Assembly (NCBI GenBank): GCA_947589555.1
Contig: CANQAZ010000012.1
Location: 1 to 33,005 of the forward strand
Direction: 5' to 3'
Source of the DNA: an uncultured Clostridia bacterium
Lineage (GTDB): Bacteria; Bacillota; Clostridia; Christensenellales; Borkfalkiaceae
Length of the DNA: 33,005 bases
A program made the position numbers and the translations under genes. The notes beneath the pieces were generated by a model that made no database searches, was not told the origin of the DNA, and was given only the letters and a program-made list of their open reading frames with translations. This document shows positions 7,696 to 15,097 of this stretch, piece by piece; position 1 is the stretch's first letter; every line of letters starts with the position of its first letter.

Positions 7696-7719
7696 AAAAA
7701 AAGGACGGCTTTTCCGTCC
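7696..7719 (-). terminator. Intrinsic terminator inside the asd leader (candidate attenuator)
   Basis: On the minus strand GGACGG (7719-7714) pairs with CCGTCC (7708-7703) and is followed by seven T residues (7702-7696). It lies about 30 bases before the asd start and downstream of the apparent asd promoter. The left arm overlaps AACGGA, which could instead pair with TCCGTT (minus strand, 7751-7746), giving a six-base anti-terminator helix. I find no L-box or T-box core motif, so the signal sensed is unknown. Confidence 0.6.
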
Positions 7720-7795
7720 GTTTCCGGCGGCGCGGCGGCGGGGACAACGGAGCCCCTTGCGCCACCCGTCGCATTTCCGTTTTTTCGGTAAATCA

Positions 7796-7824
7796 ATTTT
7801 ATCATAGGCACAAGCAAAAATCAA
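7796..7824 (-). promoter_or_regulatory. Sigma-A-type promoter of asd-dapA-dapB
   Basis: On the minus strand TTGATT (7824-7819) and TAAAAT (7801-7796) are separated by 17 bases. Transcription would start near 7789, giving a leader of about 120 bases that contains the attenuator. Confidence 0.55.
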
Positions 7825-7845
7825 GGAAAAAATGCCCGATTTTAA

Positions 7846-7874
7846 TTGAAATATTTTTGCTTTTGTAGTACAAT
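7846..7874 (+). promoter_or_regulatory. Sigma-A promoter of the YesL-like/hslO/TPR operon
   Basis: TTGAAA (7846-7851) and TACAAT (7869-7874) are separated by 17 bases. A small hairpin, AGGCGG/CCGCCT (7882-7897), lies in the short leader. Confidence 0.7.
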
Positions 7875-7924
7875 AACCATAAGGCGGTCTGCCGCCTGCG
7901 TTTTGTACAAGATCGGAGCATGAT

Positions 7925-9250
7925 ATGGCGGATAGAGAGAGAAAAGGACTTGTAGCCCGTTGGCTGGAAGGAAAGGAGCGCAGTGAGGATTACGCCCGCG
8001 GCACCCTTCCCACGAGCCGTTGGGCGTTGTTTTGGGATATTTTGAAGGGGAGGTTCGGCAAACTCATCCTCGTCAACCTCATGGTCTTTGTGACCTGCAT
8101 CCCCATCTTCCTCATCATCTTTTTCCACACCTACAACCTTGCGGCGGTGGGGGCGAGCGGTACCTTCGGCGCGGGCCTCGGCGTGGGATATCCCTACATT
8201 CCCCAATCGCCCGGCCAACTCGAATGGCTTGTGTTGCAACTCGATCTCTTCTATTTCGCCTTGCTCATTCCCGCTTCCGTCATCGCCGCCGTCGGCGTGG
8301 CGGGCGGCATGTATATCATCCGCAACCTCATCTGGACGGAGGGCATTTTCGTCGCCAACGACTTTTTGCGGGGCATTAAGCGCAACTTTTTCAGCATGCT
8401 CGAAGGGGCGCTCTTCTTCTCCGTCGTCCTCTTTGCCGCCACCATCGTGGGCGACCTTGCCGACGTGTTTGTTGCAACGGGCTCCTCGGCCGCCGGCTGG
8501 ATGATCGCCTCCAAAGTCATCGGCTATATCTTCGTCGCCTTCGCGGTCCTCGTGACCCTGTGGATCATCTCCCTCGGCGTCAACTACAAGCAGGGGCCGT
8601 TCGCTCTGCTCCGCAACGCCATCGTCATGACGGTGGGCACCTTCCCGCAGTCGGTCTTTTTTGCCGCGCTCGCCGTCTGGCCCATTTTCCTCGTCATCTT
8701 CGGCTCCGGCTTCCTCCTTGCGATAGGGCTCGTGCTCATCGTGCTCTTCGGCCTTTCGTGGCTCATGCTCGTGTGGATGGATTTCAGCCAGTGGGCCTTC
8801 GATAAATTCGTCAATCCCGAGCACGGCTATGAAACGGGGCGCGGCCTCTACAACAAGGACAAGCCCGTCTCCGAGAACGCGCCGCAAAAGGAGGTCAGCC
8901 TCGAAGAGAGCGCGGCCATGCGCGAGATGCGCCGCCAGATCGTGGCGCAGGGCAAGAGCAAACTGATGTGCCGCCCTATCAAGCCGGTGGACGACGGTGT
9001 GGATATTTACCAGTTGCCCGACAGTTTCTCCCGCGAGGATCTGCAACGCCTCCGCGAGAGCCGCACCGCCGTGGAAGAGGATGTGCGCGCCTATGAAGAG
9101 GAGCACAAAAACGACGAGCGGTATGTGGAATACAACCGCATCTTCGAGGAACAGGAACGCGCGCTCCGCGACGAGGATGCGGGCGGCAAAAAGACGAAAA
9201 AGAAGAAAAAGGACCCCAAACGGCCCAAACTTCTCAATAAACGCAAGTAA
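7925..9250 (+). CDS. YesL-like (DUF624-type) membrane protein with charged C-terminal tail
   Basis: This 441-aa protein has about six hydrophobic segments (near 46-68, 108-128, 160-180, 195-217, 243-262 and 264-285). It also has cytoplasmic patches of the type RNLIWTEG...DFLRGIKRNF that are typical of YesL/DUF624 proteins. After residue 300 comes a highly charged, probably helical tail of about 140 residues ending in a lysine cluster (KKTKKKKK). Ordinary YesL proteins are about half this length, so the tail is an addition. GGAG lies six bases before the ATG. It is the first gene of the operon with a methyltransferase and Hsp33. YesL relatives often sit in sugar-utilisation loci, but that is not the context here; the role is unknown. 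Confidence 0.75.
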   Translation: MADRERKGLVARWLEGKERSEDYARGTLPTSRWALFWDILKGRFGKLILVNLMVFVTCIPIFLIIFFHTYNLAAVGASGTFGAGLGVGYPYIPQSPGQLEWLVLQLDLFYFALLIPASVIAAVGVAGGMYIIRNLIWTEGIFVANDFLRGIKRNFFSMLEGALFFSVVLFAATIVGDLADVFVATGSSAAGWMIASKVIGYIFVAFAVLVTLWIISLGVNYKQGPFALLRNAIVMTVGTFPQSVFFAALAVWPIFLVIFGSGFLLAIGLVLIVLFGLSWLMLVWMDFSQWAFDKFVNPEHGYETGRGLYNKDKPVSENAPQKEVSLEESAAMREMRRQIVAQGKSKLMCRPIKPVDDGVDIYQLPDSFSREDLQRLRESRTAVEEDVRAYEEEHKNDERYVEYNRIFEEQERALRDEDAGGKKTKKKKKDPKRPKLLNKRK

Positions 9251-9259
9251 GTGGCGGAT

Positions 9260-9988
9260 ATGGCGCAGGCTTATGACTTTCTTGCCGGTTGGTTTGAATT
9301 TTTGAACGACGACTGCGACTATCCCAAGTGGTCGCAGTATTTTATTGGCGGGCTTTCCCGTTACGGCGCGGGTAAAAAGGGGCTCGAACTCGGGTGCGGG
9401 AGCGGCGCGTTCTGCCGTGCGCTTTCCCGCGCGGGTTACAAGATGACGGGGGCAGATCGCTCGGCCGCCATGCTCTCCAAAGCGGTGGAACTCGCGGCGA
9501 AGGAGGGGGTGCGGGCGGAATTCGTCCGCGCGGACGCCGCCGCGCTGAAAACACCCGAAAAATACGATTTTATCCTCTCGCCCAACGATTGCTTCAACTA
9601 TATCGCCCCCGAAAAGTTGCATTCCGCTTTTATGCACGTCGCCCGTTGCCTCCTTCCGCACGGCCTGTTTTGGTTCGACGTGAGTTCGGAATACAAGTTG
9701 CGCCGCAAAGTTGCAAATAATATGTTTTGCGACGACCGCGACGAGGTGACCTATCTCGAAATCAACCGCTTGGCGGAGGGGCGCGTGGAGACCGACGTGA
9801 CCCTCTTCGTGCGGGAGGTTGAGTTGTTCCGCCGCTACGACGAAAAACATGTCCGCTATATCCATACCGAGGAAAAAATTTGCGCCGCATTGGAGGGGAC
9901 GGGGCTCACACTCCGCGCCCTCGAAGGGCACCTCGGCGAAGAGAGGGAGGGGAGCGATCGGCTCAACGTGATATGCAAAAAGGCATAA
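9260..9988 (+). CDS. Class I SAM-dependent methyltransferase
   Basis: This protein of about 242 aa shows the SAM-binding motif LELGCGSGAFCRAL near residue 40. An acidic residue that would bind the ribose follows (TGADRS). Later come LSPNDCFNYI and a GLFWFDVSS strand. The overall form matches small clostridial methyltransferases that begin AYDFLAGWFE. The substrate cannot be told. A GTG at 9251, directly after the preceding stop, is an alternative start adding three residues; neither start has a strong RBS. The 3' end overlaps hslO by 16 bases, so the two are likely co-translated. Confidence 0.85.
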   Translation: MAQAYDFLAGWFEFLNDDCDYPKWSQYFIGGLSRYGAGKKGLELGCGSGAFCRALSRAGYKMTGADRSAAMLSKAVELAAKEGVRAEFVRADAAALKTPEKYDFILSPNDCFNYIAPEKLHSAFMHVARCLLPHGLFWFDVSSEYKLRRKVANNMFCDDRDEVTYLEINRLAEGRVETDVTLFVREVELFRRYDEKHVRYIHTEEKICAALEGTGLTLRALEGHLGEEREGSDRLNVICKKA

Positions 9989-10848
9989 ACGCTATCTGGA
10001 AATCGCTGATTTGGGGGGAGAGCGTATCCCTTGCCGTACTCGATACGACCGCCCTCGTGAACGAGGCGATCGAAAGGCACAAACTGACGCCCGTGGCCGC
10101 CGCGGCGCTCGGCAGAACGATGACGGCGACCGCCTATCTTTGCAGTTGGCTCAAAGAGGGGACGGGCGCCCTCTCCGTTACGGTGGACGGCGGAGGTCCG
10201 TGCGGAAAGGTCTTTGCGGTGGGGGACGGAAATTTGTACCTCCGCGGCTTTGTGCAGGAGCCCGCGGCCGACCTGCCCCCGCGCGCCGACGGAAAACTCG
10301 ACGTAGGCGGCCTCGTGGGGAAAAAAGGCACCCTGACCGTCATCCGCGACGACGGCGACGGTATTCCCTTCGCGGGGACGTGCGCCCTCGTTTCGGGCGA
10401 GATCGCGGAAGATTTTTCCGCCTACTTTCTGACGAGCGAACAGCGCCCCACGGCAATCGCTCTTGGCGTGAAGATGGGGACGGACGGCAAGTGTCTTGCC
10501 GCGGGCGGGCTCTTTTTGCAACCCCTCCCCGGGGCGGACGATCTCATCCTTTCCCGCACCGAAGAAGAGATCGCGAAATACCGCAACATTTCCACCCAAA
10601 TTGAGGAGATGGGGGCGGAAAAACTGCTTTTACAGGTGGAAAATTCGCCCTACGAAAAGCGGGAGATCTTCTACCGTTGCCATTGCTCGCGGGAGCGCGC
10701 GGCCGCGGCCGTTTTGTCGCTGGGGCGGGAGGACGCCATGAAACTGATCGCGGAGCGGGGGGAGATCTGCGTGCATTGCGATTACTGCAATACCGACCAC
10801 CGCTTCGGCGAAGAAGATACGAAAAAAATTTTTGCGGAGAAAGCATGA
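9973..10848 (+). CDS. hslO: Hsp33 redox-regulated chaperone
   Basis: Hsp33 is a cytoplasmic holdase activated when oxidation releases zinc from its C-terminal cysteines. The 291-aa protein has the CxC pair at Cys236/Cys238 and the CxxC pair at Cys269/Cys272 (CDYCNTDHRF), with 30 residues between them, as in the family. An extra cysteine, Cys266, lies three residues before the second pair. Earlier family features include AIERHKLTPVAAAALGR and the GxxxRGFV region. The ATG at 9973 lies inside the end of the methyltransferase gene. The stop overlaps the next gene by four bases (ATGA). Confidence 0.95.
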   Translation: MQKGINAIWKSLIWGESVSLAVLDTTALVNEAIERHKLTPVAAAALGRTMTATAYLCSWLKEGTGALSVTVDGGGPCGKVFAVGDGNLYLRGFVQEPAADLPPRADGKLDVGGLVGKKGTLTVIRDDGDGIPFAGTCALVSGEIAEDFSAYFLTSEQRPTAIALGVKMGTDGKCLAAGGLFLQPLPGADDLILSRTEEEIAKYRNISTQIEEMGAEKLLLQVENSPYEKREIFYRCHCSRERAAAAVLSLGREDAMKLIAERGEICVHCDYCNTDHRFGEEDTKKIFAEKA

Positions 10849-12509
10849 GAGCGAAGAGGGACGGTTTTATGTTCAGCGAGGAGTTTCTCTACGAGAGCGC
10901 CGAAAAGCGCTTTGACGCAGGGGACTTTTTCGGCGCGCTCACCGTGCTCAATAAATTTACTTCGCAGTATCCGCCCAATGCCGACGTGTGGGCCCTCTAC
11001 GCAGATATCTATGAGAGCCTCGAACTTTACGGAGCCGCCGCGGACGCGTGGTTCCGCTTCCTCGATACCTGCAACGAAGCCGATTTCGGCGAGGGCTACG
11101 AGGGGCTCGCCGTCGCCTTTATGAATCTCGGCAACAATATCCAGTCCGCCTACTATTACCACCGCGCCGCGGAGGACGGCGGGGAGGAGAGCGATTACGG
11201 GCTTGACGAACTTGCCGAAGCCCTTTCCGAAACGGCGGAAGAGAAGCCCCGCCTCCGCCTCGTGGAGGAGGGCGCGCCCGATCCCGATACCTTGCGCGAG
11301 GGACTCATCTTGCTCAAAGAGGGCGACCTCGAAGCCGCGAAAAAGCGGCTCGGCGAAATCGACGAGACGAGTTCGGATTTTCCCTCCGCCAAAGGGCTCG
11401 CGGCGATGTGTACCCTCATGCTCGGCGACGAGGAAGGGGCGGAACGGGAGTGCGAGGAACTTTTGAAGGCTCACCCCGATAACATCCAGGCGCTGACGAC
11501 CTATTGTGCCGTGCTCGGCGCGCGGGGCAATCGGGCGGGGGCGAAAGAGGTGGCAAAACGGCTTTCGGAACTCGACGCCGACCATACCGACGATATGTAC
11601 CGCGTCGCGACCGCCCTCTGCGAGACGGGGCTGGACGAAGAGGCGTACGAACTTCTCGAAAAACTAAAAATACGCCTACCCTACGATGAAAATGTACTCT
11701 ATTTTCACGCCGTGGCCGCCTATCACATCGGGAAACTCGAAGAGGGAATCTCTTCCCTCGAACGGCTGACGACGGTTTATCCGCGCAAGGCGGTGGCGCA
11801 GTACTATCTCGAACGCATGCGCAAACTCCGCGACGGCGACGGCGAAAAATTTCCGATGTCCTATTACTACCGCGTGCCCGAGGAAGAATATCATACCGTG
11901 GCGAATTTTCTGCTCGGCGCCGCCGATATGGACGAAAATTTGATGGGGCGCATCGCCGCCCTGCCCGAATTGACCGAATTTTTCCGCATCTCCTTCGACG
12001 AGATGGAGGGGCGGGACGAAAAATTGCAACTTCTCGCCGCCAAAGTGGCGGTCCGGACCCGTTCGGACGACTTTTTGCGCGAAGCGCTCCTCGATTGCGA
12101 GGGGGATGAGATCGTCAAACTGTCCATTTTGCACGACCTCGTCATGCGCAACGAGGACGATTCCTTCGGGACGGTGTTTCTGAATATTTACCGCGAATTT
12201 TTCACGCACGAACTCCGGCTCGGCGAGGAAAAGAAGGAAGAACTTTTGAGGTCGTTTGCCGACGTGTATTCGCGGTTTGCCTTGCTCGGCGAGGAGAACG
12301 AAGAAAAACTGTGCATGGCGGCCGAGGATCTCTATGCCACCCTTGCGGAGGCAGACGCGCTCGATCTTTTGGCGCACCGCGCGGAGATCGCCGCCGTCAT
12401 CTACCGCGAGGCGCGCATGCAACGGGGAGAACGTTCCTTCGCCGAGATCGCAAAAATTTTCGAAGCGGACAGGGCGCTCGCCCAAAAAATTCTCGATTAT
12501 ATGATATAA
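10845..12509 (+). CDS. Tetratricopeptide-repeat protein of unknown function
   Basis: This acidic protein of about 554 aa has several TPR-like helical pairs. One group lies near residues 13-115 and another near 150-330, for example EGDLEAAKKRLGEI and GDEEGAERECEELLKAHPD. The C-terminal part is helical without clear repeats. No signal peptide or membrane segment is seen, so it is a cytoplasmic scaffold or adaptor. The start at 10845 is chosen because its ATG overlaps the hslO stop (ATGA) and GGAGA lies six bases upstream; an ATG at 10869 is possible. A next-door helical protein of unknown function may be a partner. Confidence 0.8.
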   Translation: MRAKRDGFMFSEEFLYESAEKRFDAGDFFGALTVLNKFTSQYPPNADVWALYADIYESLELYGAAADAWFRFLDTCNEADFGEGYEGLAVAFMNLGNNIQSAYYYHRAAEDGGEESDYGLDELAEALSETAEEKPRLRLVEEGAPDPDTLREGLILLKEGDLEAAKKRLGEIDETSSDFPSAKGLAAMCTLMLGDEEGAERECEELLKAHPDNIQALTTYCAVLGARGNRAGAKEVAKRLSELDADHTDDMYRVATALCETGLDEEAYELLEKLKIRLPYDENVLYFHAVAAYHIGKLEEGISSLERLTTVYPRKAVAQYYLERMRKLRDGDGEKFPMSYYYRVPEEEYHTVANFLLGAADMDENLMGRIAALPELTEFFRISFDEMEGRDEKLQLLAAKVAVRTRSDDFLREALLDCEGDEIVKLSILHDLVMRNEDDSFGTVFLNIYREFFTHELRLGEEKKEELLRSFADVYSRFALLGEENEEKLCMAAEDLYATLAEADALDLLAHRAEIAAVIYREARMQRGERSFAEIAKIFEADRALAQKILDYMI

Positions 12510-12523
12510 AATAGGGGAAAAAT

Positions 12524-13372
12524 ATGGCAAAGGAAAAAAAACCCGTAGATTTCGACGGCTTATTCGATGAAAAATTGGCGCAATATATGCGCGAAAATGC
12601 GGGAAAATACACCGAAAAACAGTGGGAAAACCTCATTCCGAAACTGTACAGGCAATTCGGCGGCATCACCATTCCGAAAATCGGCACGACGCCCGTGGGG
12701 TATTTTTCCGAGTGCTCCGACGAGGAACTCGTCGCCCTTCTCGTGCGCTATGTGGAGGAGGATGTGCCCGTCAGCGACTTTTTGTGCCGCGAATTGGAGG
12801 GCAGAAATTGCCCGCCCGCGCTCATCGCCCTCCTCGAAAAGGGGGACGAGCGCATCCTGACCCTCGCCGTCAACCTCGCGGGGGACAATCCCGCCGCTTT
12901 CGATGCCTACTTCGGCATTTTGGAGCGCTCGGAGGACGTCGAACTCAAAGATACCGTTGCCGAACAACTCAAATCGGGCGCGGACAAGGCAAAGGAACGC
13001 GCGCTTGCGTATTACGCGCGCGGAGTGGAACGCGAACTTATGTTGGAGATCCTCTCCCGCTGTAAGGAGCGCGACGAGCGCATCTACGACATTCTCATGA
13101 ACGAATTCCGCACGAACGGGGAGATCCCCATGCACGCCAGTTACCTCGCCGCCTACGGTGACGAGCGCGCGTTGCCCGCGCTCCTCGAAACCATCGACCG
13201 CGAAGATATCAACTACCTCGAATATCAGGAATTGAAATTCGCCATCGAGGCGCTCGGCGGCGAATACACCCGCCCGCGCGACTTTTCGAACGATCCGTAT
13301 TTCAAGGAGATCGCCGAACAATCGAAATTGCCGCCCGACTTCGATCCCCTCAAAAAGCCGCAAACAAATTGA
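12524..13372 (+). CDS. Helical protein of unknown function, HEAT-repeat-like
   Basis: This 282-aa cytoplasmic protein belongs to no family I can name. The N-terminus is very lysine-rich. The middle (about 60-250) reads as short amphipathic helix pairs such as PPALIALLEKGDERILTLAV and ERALPALLETIDREDI, suggesting a HEAT or Armadillo-like array. GGGG lies six bases before the ATG, and the gap to the TPR gene is 14 bases. It ends the operon, 20 bases before a terminator. Two tandem helical-repeat proteins hint at a protein-binding role, which is inference only. Confidence 0.7.
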   Translation: MAKEKKPVDFDGLFDEKLAQYMRENAGKYTEKQWENLIPKLYRQFGGITIPKIGTTPVGYFSECSDEELVALLVRYVEEDVPVSDFLCRELEGRNCPPALIALLEKGDERILTLAVNLAGDNPAAFDAYFGILERSEDVELKDTVAEQLKSGADKAKERALAYYARGVERELMLEILSRCKERDERIYDILMNEFRTNGEIPMHASYLAAYGDERALPALLETIDREDINYLEYQELKFAIEALGGEYTRPRDFSNDPYFKEIAEQSKLPPDFDPLKKPQTN

Positions 13373-13381
13373 GGCATTGCG

Positions 13382-13410
13382 TCATAACCGTTCCGTCTCC
13401 GCCATATAGT
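13382..13410 (+). promoter_or_regulatory. Candidate sigma-E sporulation promoter of spoIVA
   Basis: TCATAAC (13382-13388) and CATATAGT (13403-13410) lie 14 bases apart. They match five of seven and six of eight positions of the mother-cell sigma-E consensus (KMATATT / CATACAHT), which drives spoIVA in Bacillus. Transcription would start near 13417, inside the hairpin loop described in the next entry. Confidence 0.45.
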
Positions 13411-13446
13411 ATTCAAGCAAGGACTATCCGGCGGAGGCGGTTTTTT
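13393..13446 (+). terminator. Terminator of the upstream operon, overlapping the spoIVA promoter and RBS
   Basis: CCGTCTCCGCC (13393-13403) pairs with GGCGGAGGCGG (13430-13440) through 11 bp with one G-U. An inner ATAGT/ACTAT helix (13406-13410 with 13423-13427) extends it, and six T residues (13441-13446) follow. The right arm contains the GGAGG ribosome binding site of spoIVA (13433-13437), and the T-run touches its ATG. Confidence 0.7.
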
Positions 13447-14913
13447 ATGGAAACTTTCAGCGTATATGAGGACATTGCAACGCGTACGGGAGGGGAAATT
13501 TACGTGGGCGTTGCGGGACCCGTGAGAACGGGCAAATCGACGTTCATCAAAAAATTCATGCAGGAACTCGTCCTGCCGAGCGTGGAAGGCTCCAAGCGCC
13601 AGCGCTATGTGGACGAATTGCCGCAGTCGGCGGCGGGCCGCACGGTGATGACCACAGAGCCCAAATTCGTGCCCGAGGAAGGGGCGCAGATCCGCGTGAA
13701 GGACGCGGTCGCGAAGGTGCGGCTCATCGACTGCGTGGGCTTCCCCGTTGCGGGGGCTTCCGGGTTTGAAGAGGAGGGCGCGCCCCGCCTCGTCAAGACG
13801 CCGTGGAGCGAAACGCCCGTTCCCTTCGAGCAGGCCGCCGAAGAGGGTACGCGGCGGGTCATCAGGGACCATTCGACCATCGCCATTCTCATGACGACGG
13901 ACGGCTCTATTGCGGGGATCCCCCGCGACGCCTACGAGGAAGCGGAGGCGCGCACCGTGGCCGAAGCGAAAAAAATAGGCAAGCCCTTCGTTATCCTGCT
14001 CAACTGCAAGGAACCCGCGGGCGCGGAAGACCTGCGCGCCGCCCTCGAAGAAAAGTATGCGGCGCCCGTCATGGCCGTCAACGCCGAGGAGATCGATGCG
14101 CAGGGCATCAACGCCGTCATGGAGCGCATCCTCTACGAATTCCCGGTGCTTTCGGTGGACGTCGATCTGCCCGCGTGGATGCGCGTTCTCGACGCCGATT
14201 CTCCTCTCATCTCCGAAGTGCTCGCGGGCATCCGCGAAGTCGCTCCCAAGATCGTCAAGATGAGCGACTGCGCTCTCCTCGACGGTCTGTATGCGAACAG
14301 TACGCGCCTGTTGCCGCCCGTCTCCTTCGATCTCGACGCCGCAACGGGCAGGGCGCACTGCCGCATCGAGGCCAAAGACGGGGCGTTCTACGAAGTGCTC
14401 GGCGAAGCGTGCGGCGAGGATATTTCCGACGATTTCGCCCTCATGAGTTACGTTTGCCGCCTTGCGGAGGCCAAACGCGTGTACGAGAGGGTGGGCAAGG
14501 CCTTTGCCGATGCGCAGGAGTACGGCTACGGCATCGTGCCCCCCGAAGAGGAGGAGATGAACCTTGCGGAGCCCAAAGTCGTGAAAAAGAGCGGGCGCGT
14601 GGGGGTCAACCTCAGAGCGGATGCGCCCAGTTATCACATCGTGCGCGTGGACGTCCACGGCGAAGTCAGCCCCGCCCTCGGCACCGAGGAGCAGAGCGAA
14701 GCGTTCGCCCAAAAACTCACCGAGAGCATGGGCACGGAGCCCGAAACGGCGTGGAATACCAATATGTTCGGCAAGACCCTCAAAGAGATGCTCGGCGAGG
14801 AACTCTCGGTCAAGAACCGCGCGATGGGGGGCAACGTGCAAAAGAAGATGAGAAAGACGATGACGCGCATCGTCAACGAAGGCAAGGGCGGCGTCATCTG
14901 CATCCTGCTTTAA
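13447..14913 (+). CDS. spoIVA: Stage IV sporulation protein A, spore-coat ATPase
   Basis: SpoIVA is the mother-cell ATPase that polymerises on the forespore surface as the base of the spore coat. The 488-aa protein matches the usual length. The N-terminal GTPase-like domain has the P-loop GPVRTGKS (24-31), followed by DELPQSAAG, MTTEPKFVP and the DCVGFPV strand. The conserved C-terminus ends GGVICILL, as in other SpoIVA proteins that anchor at the forespore membrane. The ATG at 13447 starts the conserved domain and lies nine bases after GGAGG. The gene shows that the organism belongs to a spore-forming lineage. It is a single-gene unit with its own terminator. Confidence 0.97.
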   Translation: METFSVYEDIATRTGGEIYVGVAGPVRTGKSTFIKKFMQELVLPSVEGSKRQRYVDELPQSAAGRTVMTTEPKFVPEEGAQIRVKDAVAKVRLIDCVGFPVAGASGFEEEGAPRLVKTPWSETPVPFEQAAEEGTRRVIRDHSTIAILMTTDGSIAGIPRDAYEEAEARTVAEAKKIGKPFVILLNCKEPAGAEDLRAALEEKYAAPVMAVNAEEIDAQGINAVMERILYEFPVLSVDVDLPAWMRVLDADSPLISEVLAGIREVAPKIVKMSDCALLDGLYANSTRLLPPVSFDLDAATGRAHCRIEAKDGAFYEVLGEACGEDISDDFALMSYVCRLAEAKRVYERVGKAFADAQEYGYGIVPPEEEEMNLAEPKVVKKSGRVGVNLRADAPSYHIVRVDVHGEVSPALGTEEQSEAFAQKLTESMGTEPETAWNTNMFGKTLKEMLGEELSVKNRAMGGNVQKKMRKTMTRIVNEGKGGVICILL

Positions 14914-14928
14914 GTGGATTTCCGGAAA

Positions 14929-14967
14929 GGGGCGCCCGCGCCGAAGCGCGGGCGCCCCGCAATTTTT
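14929..14967 (+). terminator. Intrinsic terminator after spoIVA
   Basis: A perfect 13-bp GC-rich stem (14929-14941 with 14946-14958) with a CGAA tetraloop is followed by GCAA and five T residues. Confidence 0.9.
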
Positions 14968-15037
14968 GTCGTATTTTTTGCGTAGCCCGTAAAGAACGGT
15001 ACAAGCGAAATTTTCATAAAAAAACTTTGTTTCATCG

Positions 15038-15066
15038 TTGACAATCCTTTCCGTAGCGGCTATAAT
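15038..15066 (+). promoter_or_regulatory. Full-consensus sigma-A promoter of the mscS gene
   Basis: TTGACA (15038-15043) and TATAAT (15061-15066) both match consensus exactly with 17 bases between them. A 4-bp CCGA/TCGG hairpin (15071-15083) lies just before the AAAGGAG ribosome binding site. Confidence 0.9.
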
Positions 15067-15097
15067 AAAACCGATTTCATCGGAAAGGAGTTTTTTT

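Noticed and set aside
7667-7924. Lysine riboswitch or T-box ahead of asd
   Set aside because: A terminator is present, but I find neither an L-box core nor the T-box consensus, and the leader is short for an L-box.
7802-9931. Long antisense open frame opposite the YesL-like and methyltransferase genes
   Set aside because: It has biased composition and no motif, and it crosses two well-supported plus-strand genes and a promoter.
13369-13446. N-terminal extension of SpoIVA upstream of 13447
   Set aside because: The extra residues would come from the terminator and promoter region, lack similarity to SpoIVA, and the GGAGG site fits the ATG at 13447.
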